DNA from: an uncultured Verrucomicrobia subdivision 3 bacterium
GTDB lineage: Bacteria; Verrucomicrobiota; Verrucomicrobiia; Limisphaerales; UBA11358
NCBI GenBank assembly: GCA_903858275.1
Contig: CAIOIC010000126.1
Coordinates: forward strand, 53,082 to 117,081
Reading direction: 5' to 3'
Length of the DNA: 64,000 nt
Shown here: positions 45,588-53,600 of the stretch, one piece after another
Position numbering within the stretch: the first letter of the stretch is position 1
How the letters are laid out: the number at the start of each line of letters is the position of its first letter
Notes under the pieces: model-generated
Databases searched by the model: none
The model's input: the letters and a program-made list of their open reading frames with translations, nothing else
What the model was told of the DNA's origin: nothing
Made by a program: the position numbers and the translations under genes

Positions 45588-46454
45588 GTGCCTGATTCCG
45601 CCGCCATCTGGAAAAATCTCAATTCGCCAAGCCGGCTTTTCCTCATCGCCGGGCCGTGCGTGATTGAAAACGAAAAACTGTGCCGCACCGTCGCCGCCTC
45701 GCTCCTCAAGACCTGCCGGCAGCTCGGCATCTATTACATTTTCAAGGCCAGTTTCGACAAGGCCAACCGCACATCCGGCAAGGCGTTTCGCGGGCCGGGT
45801 ATCGCTGCCGGACTCAAGACGCTCGCCGCCATCCGTGCGGAATTCGGCGTTCCCGTGCTGACGGATGTGCACACGGAAGAGCAGGCCGCGCTCGCGGGCG
45901 GGGTGGTGGATATTTTGCAAATTCCCGCGTTCCTCTGCCGCCAGACGGATTTGATTGAGGCCGCCGTGGCCACCGGCAAGATCGTGAATCTCAAGAAAGG
46001 GCAGTTCCTCTCGCCAAATGAAATGGGGCGCGTCGCGGAAAAGGCGGAAAAGTTTTGGAAAGAAAAGTTTCAAGCTTCAAGTTCGGGCAACTCAAAACTA
46101 AAAACTAAAAACTTAAAACTCCTTTTGACCGAGCGCGGCACGACCTTCGGCTACAACAATCTCGTGGCCGACATGCGCTCGATTCCCATCATGAAGTCGT
46201 TCGGCTTTCCCGTGGTGTTCGATGCCACGCATTCCGTCCAGCTTCCCGGCGGCGGCGGCGATAAGTCGGCCGGCCAGCGCGAGTTTGCGCCGGTGCTCGC
46301 CAGGGCGGCCCTCGCGGTCGGCGCGAATGGTTTGTTCATCGAGACGCATCCCAAACCGGATGAGGCCATGAGCGACGGCCCGAATATGATTCCGTTGGGC
46401 GAGATGAATGCGACGCTGAAGCAACTGCTGAAAGTTTTTGAGGCAGTGAAATGA
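45588..46454 (+). CDS. kdsA: 3-deoxy-D-manno-octulosonate 8-phosphate synthase
   Basis: The 288-residue protein carries the KdsA marks [70 protein letters not shown] and [11 protein letters not shown]. It condenses phosphoenolpyruvate with arabinose 5-phosphate to give Kdo-8-phosphate for lipopolysaccharide. An AT-rich repeat word at 46088-46120 is read in frame as part of a stretch of about 16 extra residues (about 161-176), just before LTERG. kdsC follows. Start is GTG. Confidence 0.93.
   Translation: MPDSAAIWKNLNSPSRLFLIAGPCVIENEKLCRTVAASLLKTCRQLGIYYIFKASFDKANRTSGKAFRGPGIAAGLKTLAAIRAEFGVPVLTDVHTEEQAALAGGVVDILQIPAFLCRQTDLIEAAVATGKIVNLKKGQFLSPNEMGRVAEKAEKFWKEKFQASSSGNSKLKTKNLKLLLTERGTTFGYNNLVADMRSIPIMKSFGFPVVFDATHSVQLPGGGGDKSAGQREFAPVLARAALAVGANGLFIETHPKPDEAMSDGPNMIPLGEMNATLKQLLKVFEAVK
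46088..46120. repeat. AAAACTAAAAACT-type repeat word inside kdsA
   Basis: The stretch reads CAACTCAAAACTAAAAACTA and continues with AAAACTTAAAACT. The same words occur at 48863-48900 before hprK and, inverted, at 56191-56220. Inside kdsA it is in frame and stop-free, adding a Lys/Asn-rich loop (SKLKTKNLK). Confidence 0.8.
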
Positions 46455-46478
46455 GAAACCTTCAACTTTCAGCTTCCC
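46454..46478. repeat. TTCAACTTTCAGCTT-type repeat word
   Basis: The words CCTTCAACTTTCAGCTTCC lie directly after the kdsA stop. Similar words occur at 33810-33835 (inverted) and 50229-50262. Each lies at a gene end. Confidence 0.45.
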
Positions 46479-46516
46479 CCTGCCCAACGTTTTGTGGCGC
46501 GGTGGTTCCTGGGTTG

Positions 46517-46544
46517 TTGGGTGTTGAATGTTGGGTGTTGAATG
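46517..46544. repeat. Tandem 14-base repeat before kdsC
   Basis: TTGGGTGTTGAATG occurs twice in a row exactly, preceded by a partial unit. It lies 19 bases before the kdsC ATG. It is another word family of the intergenic type. Confidence 0.75.
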
Positions 46545-46563
46545 TTTTCCTCTATTGACTCTC

Positions 46564-47106
46564 ATGCTCGCCAAAATTTCACCGCAACTTCGCGCCCGGC
46601 TCAAGCGCATCAAGCTGTTCCTTTGCGACGTTGACGGTGTGTTGACGGATGGCTCGATTTTCATCGGCGGCGAGCGCGAGTTCAAGCGGTTCAACATCCG
46701 TGACGGCCTCGGCATCGTGCTGGCGCGGCGCGCGGGGGTGAAAGTAGGCTGGGTTTCCGCGCGGCCCTCGCTGGCCACCAAGCTGCGGGCGGAGGAGTTG
46801 AAGGTTGATTTTCTGGTGCAGCAAGGCGACCAAGTTAGCAAAACCGGCGCGATTGAAAACTTGTTGCTGTCGGAAAAGTTGAACTGGAGCGACGTTTGTT
46901 TTGTCGGAGATGATATCATTGACCTCGGGCCGCTGACACGCGCCGGTCTGGCGGTGGCGGTGGGCGACGCCGTGCCGGAGGCGAAAGCGGCGGCCCATTT
47001 GGTGACGAAAGCCGTCGGCGGCCGGGGCGCGGTGCGCGAGGCGATTGAGCTGATTTTGCGGGCGCAGGAAAAATGGCAACAGTTCGTGAAATCTTATTCC
47101 GCATGA
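46564..47106 (+). CDS. kdsC: Kdo-8-phosphate phosphatase (HAD family)
   Basis: The 180-residue protein is a C0-type HAD phosphatase with FLCDVDGVLTDG (nucleophile Asp about 19) and CFVGDDIIDLG near residue 117, without a cap domain, as in KdsC. It removes phosphate from Kdo-8-phosphate, the step after KdsA. The ATG at 46564 is chosen over an upstream frame made of repeat DNA. Its stop overlaps the lptC start (ATGA). Confidence 0.9.
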   Translation: MLAKISPQLRARLKRIKLFLCDVDGVLTDGSIFIGGEREFKRFNIRDGLGIVLARRAGVKVGWVSARPSLATKLRAEELKVDFLVQQGDQVSKTGAIENLLLSEKLNWSDVCFVGDDIIDLGPLTRAGLAVAVGDAVPEAKAAAHLVTKAVGGRGAVREAIELILRAQEKWQQFVKSYSA

Positions 47107-47546
47107 GCCGGCTTGCCGCAAAACCAATTCTGGCAGCGGGCGCGGTGTTGGTTTTTCTCGCCTCCGGCTATGGCCAGGTGCAATCGGTGCCGGTCGGGCG
47201 GGCGACGGATTTTACGTCGGATGCGTATTTTGAGGCGCCCCATGAGCGGCAGGTGAAAGTCCGGCTGACAGGCGCGGAGGCGACGCCGTTGCCGGGCGGA
47301 TTGCTGGACGTGAAAAAACTGAAAGTGGAGACGTTCAATACCGCGGGCCGGCCGGAATTGGTGGTGCGCGCGCCGCATTGCACCTATGCCCCGCTGGATG
47401 GTGTGGCGAATTCGGCCGGACACCTGGAATTGCAGTCGGGCGACGGCAAGTTCCGGGTGGAAGGCGACGGTTTTTTATGGCGGCAGAACGAATCGTCGCT
47501 CACCATTTCCAACCGGGTGCGGACGGTGATCGAGATGCCGAAATGA
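47103..47546 (+). CDS. lptC: LptC-like lipopolysaccharide export protein
   Basis: The 147-residue protein has a signal anchor or signal peptide (about 1-28) and a single beta-jellyroll-like domain (about 40-147; VKVRLTGAEATPLPGG, VRAPHCTY, FRVEGDGFLW). Sequence is weakly conserved, as usual for LptC; position between kdsC and lptA is the main support. LptC joins the inner-membrane transporter to LptA in the periplasm. Confidence 0.7.
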   Translation: MSRLAAKPILAAGAVLVFLASGYGQVQSVPVGRATDFTSDAYFEAPHERQVKVRLTGAEATPLPGGLLDVKKLKVETFNTAGRPELVVRAPHCTYAPLDGVANSAGHLELQSGDGKFRVEGDGFLWRQNESSLTISNRVRTVIEMPK

Positions 47547-47556
47547 ATTTTGTTTT

Positions 47557-48096
47557 ATGAGAATGCTGTTTTTACTTTTGTTCATCGCGCTGGGCAGCGC
47601 GGTTCAGGCGCAAACCAACGCGGTGAAGGCCGCGGCCGGGAAAGCGCCGCCCGCGCCGACGGAAATCAATTCCGACGCGGCGGATTTTGACTTGAATGCC
47701 CGGCTAGCGGTGTATCGCGGCCATGTGGTGGTCGTGGACCCGCAGATGAAATTGAAATGCGACCAGCTGGTGGTTTTTATTCCGCCCTCCGGCGAGCGGC
47801 TGAACCATATCGAGGCGCAGACAAATGTGGTGATTGATTTTGCCGATAGCCACGGGCAGACGACGCATGCCCTCGCCGATTTGGCGGTCTACCGCTATCT
47901 GGTGCAGAACGGGGCGACGAATGAGACGGTGACGCTGACGGGCAAACCCCAGGTGGAAAATTCCCAGGGCACGTTGACCGGCGACCAGATTGTCTGGGAC
48001 CGGGCCAACGGCCGGCTGACGGCAACGAACCCCTACATGAAATCCAAGCAGAATATCCAGGGCACCACGAACGCGGCGCCGCTGAAGCTTTTTTAA
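47557..48096 (+). CDS. lptA: LptA/OstA-like periplasmic lipopolysaccharide carrier
   Basis: The 179-residue protein has a signal peptide (about 1-20) and an OstA-type beta-jellyroll (about 38-165; INSDAADFDL, AVYRGHVVVVDPQMKLKCDQL, GTLTGDQIVWDRANGRLTA). LptA bridges the periplasm in lipopolysaccharide transport. Its start lies ten bases after lptC and its stop one base before lptB. Confidence 0.85.
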   Translation: MRMLFLLLFIALGSAVQAQTNAVKAAAGKAPPAPTEINSDAADFDLNARLAVYRGHVVVVDPQMKLKCDQLVVFIPPSGERLNHIEAQTNVVIDFADSHGQTTHALADLAVYRYLVQNGATNETVTLTGKPQVENSQGTLTGDQIVWDRANGRLTATNPYMKSKQNIQGTTNAAPLKLF

Positions 48097-48097
48097 A

Positions 48098-48844
48098 ATG
48101 GAAACCGTCGCCGCCGAAAACGGATTGCTGCTCGCCACGGACAACCTGGCGAAGGAATATCGCGGCCGCCGCGTCGTCAATGGCGTGTCGGTCAGCGTGG
48201 GGGCCGGCGAAATCGTCGGGCTGCTCGGCCCGAACGGCGCGGGCAAGACGACGACGTTCAACATGGTGGTCGGCGTGGTGAAGCCGGATGCGGGTTCGGT
48301 GATGTTTCAAAATCACCCGATCACCGGCTTGCCGATGCACCAGCGGGCGCGGCTGGGCATCGGCTATCTGACGCAGGAGCCGTCGGTCTTCCGCAAGTTG
48401 ACCGTGGAGGAAAATATTCTGGCGATTTTGGAGACGTGCAAACTATCGCGCGACGAGCAGGCCGTGCGGTTGAAATATTTGCTCGAAGAACTCGACCTGA
48501 CGCCCATTCGCAAGAGCAAGGCGTATCAATTGAGCGGCGGTGAAAAGCGGCGCTTGGAAATTACCCGCGCGCTGGTGACGAGTCCGAAATTGCTTTTGTT
48601 GGACGAGCCGTTCAGCGGCATTGATCCAATCGCGGTTTACGAAGTGCAGAAAATTGTGCGCCGGCTGAAGGAGCGTGGCCTCGGCATTTTGATCACGGAT
48701 CACAATGTCCGTGAGACACTCAAGCTGATTGACCGTGGCTATATCATCCACAAGGGGCAGGTGCTGGTGGCGGGCAGCGCGGAATTTCTGGCGAACGATC
48801 CGAAGGCGCGGGAAATTTATCTCGGGCCGGAGTTTAATTTGTGA
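48098..48844 (+). CDS. lptB: Lipopolysaccharide export ABC transporter ATPase
   Basis: The 248-residue ATPase has Walker A GPNGAGKTT, signature LSGGEKRRLE, Walker B LLLLDEPFSGIDP and switch His in ITDHNVRETL, all as in LptB. It powers extraction of lipopolysaccharide from the inner membrane with LptFG, which are not in the window. It follows lptA immediately. Confidence 0.95.
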   Translation: METVAAENGLLLATDNLAKEYRGRRVVNGVSVSVGAGEIVGLLGPNGAGKTTTFNMVVGVVKPDAGSVMFQNHPITGLPMHQRARLGIGYLTQEPSVFRKLTVEENILAILETCKLSRDEQAVRLKYLLEELDLTPIRKSKAYQLSGGEKRRLEITRALVTSPKLLLLDEPFSGIDPIAVYEVQKIVRRLKERGLGILITDHNVRETLKLIDRGYIIHKGQVLVAGSAEFLANDPKAREIYLGPEFNL

Positions 48845-48862
48845 TTTAAGCTGCTCCCGACT

Positions 48863-48900
48863 ATTCAACTTAAAATTCAAAACTAAAAACTTAAAAATTC
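48863..48900. repeat. AAAACTAAAAACT-type repeat before hprK
   Basis: ATTCAACTTAAAATTCAAAA and the following ACTAAAAACTTAAAAATTC end two bases before the hprK ATG, where a ribosome-binding site would be expected. It contains the 20 bases TCAAAACTAAAAACTTAAAA, present in kdsA with one extra ACTAAAA unit. It therefore sits in the translation start region of hprK. Confidence 0.75.
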
Positions 48901-48902
48901 CT

Positions 48903-49871
48903 ATGGAACGCCAAGCCGTCACCGTCCAGCAGTTCTTCCAGGAACACGCCGCATCGTTGCAGATGAAAGTCATCGCCGGCGAGGCGAGCTTGGAGCGCAT
49001 CATCCGCGAGCCCACCGTCAATCGCCCCGGCCTGGCGTTAAGCGGGTTCACGCGCTACTTCGCCTACAAGCGCATTCAGGTGATGGGGCACGCGGAGGTT
49101 TATTATCTGCGGTCGCTGCGGCGCGAGGAGCGCATTGCGCGCTATGCCTATTTGTTTGCCTATCGGATTCCGTGCGTGGTCTTCAGCCGCGGGCTGAGGC
49201 CGGATAAGGAATTTCTGGCCGCCGCGGAGCAGTCGGGAGTGCCGATTTTTCAGTCGCCGCTGGTGACGATGAAATTCATCAGCCTCGCCACGCTGGCGCT
49301 GGAGGCGATGTTTGCCCCGCGCGGTTCGGAGTTGGGCAGCATGGTGGACATTCTCGGCGTTGGCGCCATTGTCCGCGGCGAAAGCGGCATCGGCAAAAGC
49401 GAGGCTGTGCTCGCGCTCATTGAACGCGGCTACAGCCTCGTGGCGGATGATGTCGTCAAGGTGTCCCTCATAGATGGGCAAAATGTGCTGTGCACCAGCG
49501 CGGAGCTGACGCGCGACCACATGGAAGTGCGGGGCATCGGCATCATCAATGTGGCTCAGATGTTCGGCGTCAAAGCCATTCGCAAGCGGAAAAAACTCGA
49601 CCTTATCGTCTCGCTTAAAGTGTGGAACGAGGTGGCTGATGTGGACCGGCTGGGCATGGAGCAGGAATTCGTCAAGGTGCTGGGCGTGGATATTCCACAT
49701 GTCACGATACCCGTGCGTCCCGGCCGCGACATTGCGCGACTCATCGAAGTCGCCGCGTTCCAGACGAAGCTTCGCAAATCCGGCTACAATGCCGCCGAGG
49801 AGTTGAACAAACGCCTCATTGCGCAGATGGCGGAAAACCCGGTGGCCACCCCGCCGGTGCCGGAAAAGTAA
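48903..49871 (+). CDS. hprK: HPr kinase/phosphorylase
   Basis: The 322-residue protein has an N-terminal regulatory domain (1-130), the Walker A GESGIGKSE, then RGYSLVADDVVKV and the HprK signature near EVRGIGIINV. It phosphorylates and dephosphorylates the regulatory Ser of HPr. ptsH follows 52 bases downstream, while enzyme I and sugar permeases are absent here, as is common outside Firmicutes where HPr acts mainly in regulation. The ATG at 48903 is chosen because the sequence before it is repeat DNA. Confidence 0.93.
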   Translation: MERQAVTVQQFFQEHAASLQMKVIAGEASLERIIREPTVNRPGLALSGFTRYFAYKRIQVMGHAEVYYLRSLRREERIARYAYLFAYRIPCVVFSRGLRPDKEFLAAAEQSGVPIFQSPLVTMKFISLATLALEAMFAPRGSELGSMVDILGVGAIVRGESGIGKSEAVLALIERGYSLVADDVVKVSLIDGQNVLCTSAELTRDHMEVRGIGIINVAQMFGVKAIRKRKKLDLIVSLKVWNEVADVDRLGMEQEFVKVLGVDIPHVTIPVRPGRDIARLIEVAAFQTKLRKSGYNAAEELNKRLIAQMAENPVATPPVPEK

Positions 49872-49923
49872 AATTCCCGTTGGCGAAACCTGTTTCGCCG
49901 ATTAAGCTCCGACAAACCAAAGC

Positions 49924-50220
49924 ATGAGCGCCAAAAAAGCCGATGACGCCGGGTTCCTCACCAAGGAGCTTACTATCATAAACAAGTCGGGCATCCACGC
50001 CCGGCCGGCGGCCATGTTTGTCAAAATCGCCAACCGCTTCGGCAGCGATATCTTTGTGGAAAAAGACGGCGAAAAAATCAACGGCAAGAGCATCATGGGC
50101 CTGATGATGCTCGCCGCCGGCCCCGGCAGCAAATTGACGCTTCATGTCAAGGGTGCCGATGCCGATGCCGCCATCTTCGAACTCGAGGCGCTCGTCCAAC
50201 GCAAGTTTGACGAGGAATGA
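49924..50220 (+). CDS. ptsH: Phosphocarrier protein HPr
   Basis: The 98-residue protein has the phospho-His site SGIHARPAA (His about 25) and the regulatory Ser site NGKSIMGLMML (Ser about 58), so it can be modified by both enzyme I and HprK. A short extra N-terminal tail (1-11) precedes the HPr fold. It lies just after hprK; together they probably control carbon use. Confidence 0.93.
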   Translation: MSAKKADDAGFLTKELTIINKSGIHARPAAMFVKIANRFGSDIFVEKDGEKINGKSIMGLMMLAAGPGSKLTLHVKGADADAAIFELEALVQRKFDEE

Positions 50221-50228
50221 GTCCGTGG

Positions 50229-50262
50229 CCTTCGACTTTGAGCTTTCAACTTCAGGTTGGGG
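50229..50262. repeat. TTCAACTTCAGG-type repeat word
   Basis: TTCGACTTTGAGCTTTCAAC followed by TTCAGGTTGGGG lies between ptsH and gatC. It is a variant of the words at 46454 and 33810. Low complexity makes the call tentative. Confidence 0.4.
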
Positions 50263-50278
50263 ACTTTAATTTCCCCGC

Positions 50279-50566
50279 ATGGCATCCGTTGAAATTGATG
50301 TGAAATACGTCGCGCATCTCGCGCGGGTCGCGCTCACACCTGAAGAGGAAAAGCAGCTCGGCACGCAGCTCGGCAATATTCTCGGCTACATCGAAAAATT
50401 GCGCGAACTCGACGTGACCAATGTCGAGCCAACCGCCCACGCCGTGCCGATGGTCAACGTCACCCGCGCCGACGAAATCCGCCCGTCGCTTACTCACGAA
50501 GACGCACTCCGCAACGCTCCAAAAAAAGGCGGTGGCCTGTTCGTCGTCCCGAAAATCGTCGAATAA
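50279..50566 (+). CDS. gatC: Asp/Glu-tRNA amidotransferase subunit C
   Basis: The 95-residue protein matches GatC: VKYVAHLARVALTPEEE, LGNILGYIEKLRELDV, and the C-terminal FVVPKIVE. It helps assemble GatCAB, which amidates Glu-tRNA(Gln) and Asp-tRNA(Asn). gatA and gatB, often adjacent, are not in this window, since ubiX on the other strand follows a repeat. Confidence 0.93.
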   Translation: MASVEIDVKYVAHLARVALTPEEEKQLGTQLGNILGYIEKLRELDVTNVEPTAHAVPMVNVTRADEIRPSLTHEDALRNAPKKGGGLFVVPKIVE

Positions 50567-50572
50567 ATTTCA

Positions 50573-50651
50573 AGCCACAGATGGGCATAGATGTTGTGAA
50601 GCAGCGCTCTTTGCCCGTTTGTGTTTTCTGAATCTATGTCCATCTGTGGCT
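50573..50651. repeat. Inverted repeat between convergent gatC and ubiX
   Basis: AGCCACAGATGGGCATAGAT (50573-50592) and ATCTATGTCCATCTGTGGCT (50632-50651) are inverted copies with one mismatch, around a 39-base loop. The right arm runs two bases into the ubiX stop codon. It is the same architecture as the elements at 1525 and 22995 with another word, and could end transcripts from both sides. Confidence 0.85.
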
Positions 50652-51219
50652 ATTCTTTTTCCTCAATCCAGCGCGGAGCCAGTTTGTTTCCGACGCCGAT
50701 GTGGTCCAGCACGCGGGCGACGACGGTGTCCGCCAGTTCGATAATCGTTTTCGCGCCGGAATAAAAACTGGGATTGGCCGGAATCAGCGTCGCTCCCGCC
50801 AGCAGCAGCAATTCCATGTTCTTCACATGGATGAGGCTCAGCGGCGTTTCGCGCGGCACGAGGATCAATTTCTTCTTTTCCTTTAGCACCACGTCGGCTG
50901 CCCGGAGCAGGACATCCTCGCTGTAGCCGTGGGCAATGCGGCCCATCGTGCCCATCGTGCAGGGGATCACCACCATGACGTCCGGCGGATTCGAGCCGCT
51001 GGCGAACGGCGCGTTCATGCTTTTGAGCGCGTGCAGTTTCACGCCGGCGGGCAGGCGCAATCCGCCGGGTAATTCCTCCGCGACGACCTGTTGGGCATAG
51101 TTGCTCATCACGACGTGGAGTTCGTGTTCCTGCGGATTCAAATTATCCAGCAGCCGCTGCGCATACAGCGCGCCGCTGGCTCCCGTGATGGCGACCAGAA
51201 TTTTCACCGGCCGAATCAT
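50650..51219 (-). CDS. ubiX: Flavin prenyltransferase
   Basis: The 189-residue protein matches UbiX: VAITGASGALYAQRLLD, CTMGTMGRIAHGYSEDVLLRAADVVLKE, LVPRETPLSLIHVKNM and ANPSFYSGAKTIIELADTVV. It makes prenylated FMN for UbiD-type decarboxylases, which are used in ubiquinone and in one branch of futalosine menaquinone synthesis. The open frame continues far upstream, but the ATG at 51219 gives the family N-terminus. Confidence 0.93.
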   Translation of the reverse strand: MIRPVKILVAITGASGALYAQRLLDNLNPQEHELHVVMSNYAQQVVAEELPGGLRLPAGVKLHALKSMNAPFASGSNPPDVMVVIPCTMGTMGRIAHGYSEDVLLRAADVVLKEKKKLILVPRETPLSLIHVKNMELLLLAGATLIPANPSFYSGAKTIIELADTVVARVLDHIGVGNKLAPRWIEEKE

Positions 51220-51294
51220 GCCGTACTTCCGTGCGGCAAACAAGCCGCGCCCGAATCCGCTTGAATCCGCTTTCGCGTTCCGCACAATTGGCGC

Positions 51295-52404
51295 GTGTTC
51301 AAATTTGCGGGAATCCTTTTTTGCGGCGGCTTGATGCTGCTGGCCGGTTGCAGCACCGTGCCCAGTGACAACGCCGAAGCCTTGCCCGGCGATTGGTCCG
51401 CGACCAATGCGGTTCCCTCGGTCGGCGCGCCCAAAACCTCCCGGCCCGTGAAGCCGCCGGTCAAGATCGTGCCCATCCCGCCGGCCCAAACCAATGTGCC
51501 GCCAAAGGTTTCCCGGCCCGCGCCCATCCTGACATGGACTTCGCTCAACCGCTGGGCGGCGGAAAACAAGCTTACCGCGCCGCGCAAGATCTCCAGTTCG
51601 CCGGTCGCCAGCTACGCCATCACTTCGCCGAAAGGCACGATGGTTTTGATCATCGGCAGCCGCGAGGCGACTTGGCGCGGGCTGGGGATGCATCTGGGTT
51701 TTGCGCCGGAAATCATTGATGACCAGGTCTTCATTTACGGCCTCGACCTGCAAAAAAATCTGGAGCCGCTGCTGCTGGGCGAAACGTTCGTGTCCAGTTC
51801 CAACCGGGTCATTGTTATCGACCCCGGCCACGGCGGCGTCAATATCGGCACGCACAGCCTGGTGGACGGGCGCTTCGAAAAAGAATTCACGCTCGACTGG
51901 GCGCGGCGCATCCGGCCGCTGCTGACCACAAACGGCTGGACGGTTTTTCTCACGCGCACCAACGACTCGGATGTTTCCTTATCCAACCGCGTCGCCTTCG
52001 CGGAAGCGCATCACGCCGATTTGTTCATCAGCCTGCATTTCAATTCCGCCGCGCCGGACAAGAGACAGAATGGCGTCGAAACCTATTGTCTGACGCCCAC
52101 GGGGTTGCCTTCCACGCTCACGCGCGGCTTCAATGATTCGTGGACCAACCGCTTTCCAAACAACGCCTTTGACTCGGAGAATCTGCAGCTCGCCGTCCGT
52201 ATGCACGGGGCGCTGCTGCGCGGCAGCGGCGAGGAAGATCGCGGCATCCGGCGGGCGCGCTTCATGGGCGTGCTGCTCGGCCAAAAACGCCCGGCCGTGC
52301 TGGTCGAAGGCGGCTATCTCTCGAACACCCGCGAAGCGGAAAAGATTGCCACCCCCGCCTTCCGACAAAAACTGGCGGAAGCGGTTGCCGCTGCTCTCAA
52401 ATGA
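51295..52404 (+). CDS. N-acetylmuramoyl-L-alanine amidase, lipoprotein
   Basis: The 369-residue protein has a lipoprotein signal (LLAGC, Cys about 19), a Pro-rich linker (about 40-75), an N-terminal beta domain and the Amidase_3 zinc hydrolase (about 175-365; VIDPGHGGVNIGTHS, KEFTLDWARRI, ISLHFNSAAPD, VLVEGGYLSN). It cleaves the peptide from MurNAc in the cell wall. Start is GTG. The epimerase gene overlaps its stop (ATGA). Confidence 0.87.
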   Translation: MFKFAGILFCGGLMLLAGCSTVPSDNAEALPGDWSATNAVPSVGAPKTSRPVKPPVKIVPIPPAQTNVPPKVSRPAPILTWTSLNRWAAENKLTAPRKISSSPVASYAITSPKGTMVLIIGSREATWRGLGMHLGFAPEIIDDQVFIYGLDLQKNLEPLLLGETFVSSSNRVIVIDPGHGGVNIGTHSLVDGRFEKEFTLDWARRIRPLLTTNGWTVFLTRTNDSDVSLSNRVAFAEAHHADLFISLHFNSAAPDKRQNGVETYCLTPTGLPSTLTRGFNDSWTNRFPNNAFDSENLQLAVRMHGALLRGSGEEDRGIRRARFMGVLLGQKRPAVLVEGGYLSNTREAEKIATPAFRQKLAEAVAAALK

Positions 52405-53360
52405 AAAGCGGCAAGCACATCCTCGTCACCGGCGGCGCGGGGTTTATCGGCGCGCATCTGGTCGAGCGGTTGCTCAAGGATGGCAAAACCGTGGTCGTCA
52501 TCGACGACCTTTCCACCGGCAGTCTGGAGAATCTGGCGGCGGTTAAATCCCATCCGCAACTTTGCTTCATCCATTCCAAGATTTCTGCTTGCGGGGAATT
52601 GCCGCAACTGGCCGCGGAAGCGGAATTCATCTTTCACCTGGCTGCCACCGTGGGTGTGGAATTGGTCGTCCAATCCGCCTTGCGCGTCCTCGAATCCGGC
52701 TTTAGCGAGATGCAGGTCCTGCTCCGTGCCGCCGCCCAAAACTCCACGCCGCTGCTGCTCACCTCCACCTCGGAAGTTTATGGAAAAAGCGCCAAGGCGG
52801 AGTTTTCCGAGGATGACGATCTGCTCATCGGGCCGCCGGGACAATCGCGCTGGAGCTATGCCAGCGCCAAGCTCACGGATGAATTTCTCGCACTCGCCTA
52901 CGCCCGCGAGAAAGCTCTGCCCGTCACCATCGCCCGGCTGTTCAACACCGTCGGACCGCGCCAGACCGGGCGCTACGGCATGGTGCTGCCGCGCTTCATC
53001 ACGGCGGCCAGGGCGGGCGAACCCCTCCGCGTTTTCGGCGACGGCGCGCAATCCCGCTGCTTTGGCTTCGTGCAGGACGTGGTGGAAGCCTTGGTGCGCC
53101 TGCAGCATTGCGCCGGGGCGCGCGGCGAAATCTTCAACATCGGCGGCACAGAGGAGATCTCCATGCTGGAACTGGCGAAGCTCGTCGTGGACGTGCTCGG
53201 CTCCCGGTCCCGGATTGAACTGGTTCCCTACGACCAGGCGTATGCGCCGGGCTTTGACGATATGCGCCGCCGCAAGCCGTGTGTGGAAAAACTGGAACGC
53301 TGTGTGAACTTCAAGCCGCAGACGCCGCTCCGCGACATCATCCGGCTGACGGCGGGTTGA
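52401..53360 (+). CDS. NAD-dependent nucleotide-sugar epimerase/dehydratase
   Basis: The 319-residue extended short-chain dehydrogenase has the NAD-binding GGAGFIGAHLVERLL, the substrate Ser/Thr in TSTSEVYGKS, and the YxxxK pair in YASAK. It probably acts on a UDP-sugar (UDP-glucuronate decarboxylase or UDP-glucose epimerase type). Its ATG overlaps the amidase stop, suggesting a role in envelope polysaccharide synthesis. Confidence 0.85.
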   Translation: MKSGKHILVTGGAGFIGAHLVERLLKDGKTVVVIDDLSTGSLENLAAVKSHPQLCFIHSKISACGELPQLAAEAEFIFHLAATVGVELVVQSALRVLESGFSEMQVLLRAAAQNSTPLLLTSTSEVYGKSAKAEFSEDDDLLIGPPGQSRWSYASAKLTDEFLALAYAREKALPVTIARLFNTVGPRQTGRYGMVLPRFITAARAGEPLRVFGDGAQSRCFGFVQDVVEALVRLQHCAGARGEIFNIGGTEEISMLELAKLVVDVLGSRSRIELVPYDQAYAPGFDDMRRRKPCVEKLERCVNFKPQTPLRDIIRLTAG

Positions 53361-53425
53361 AGGGCCAATAGAAACCGCGAAGGAAACGATTTTGATTTTG
53401 CGGCAACGCTTCCGCTGACCACATA

Positions 53426-53566
53426 GCGGATTTCCGGCGCGATTATTTTGAGTGGCACATCCACTTCCATCTCGGCGAGGACGAAAAACGCGCCATCGCC
53501 AAATTCGGCGAACTGCTCCGCAAACACCACCTCGGCCCGGTGTTCGAGCCGGAGTTTGTTTCGTAG
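53426..53566 (+). pseudogene. Duplicated 3' fragment of mqnA
   Basis: Bases 53426-53565 repeat 23209-23070 (minus strand) with two mismatches in 140 bases. It encodes the mqnA C-terminus in the same reading frame (ADFRRDYFEWHIHFHLGED to FEPEFVS) and ends in TAG instead of TAA. Upstream the frame is closed by a stop, so no intact gene exists. It lies after the epimerase gene, about 30 kb from mqnA and on the opposite strand. Confidence 0.93.
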
Positions 53567-53600
53567 GAACCCTGCTGACAACGCTCAAGTATCAACAAGC

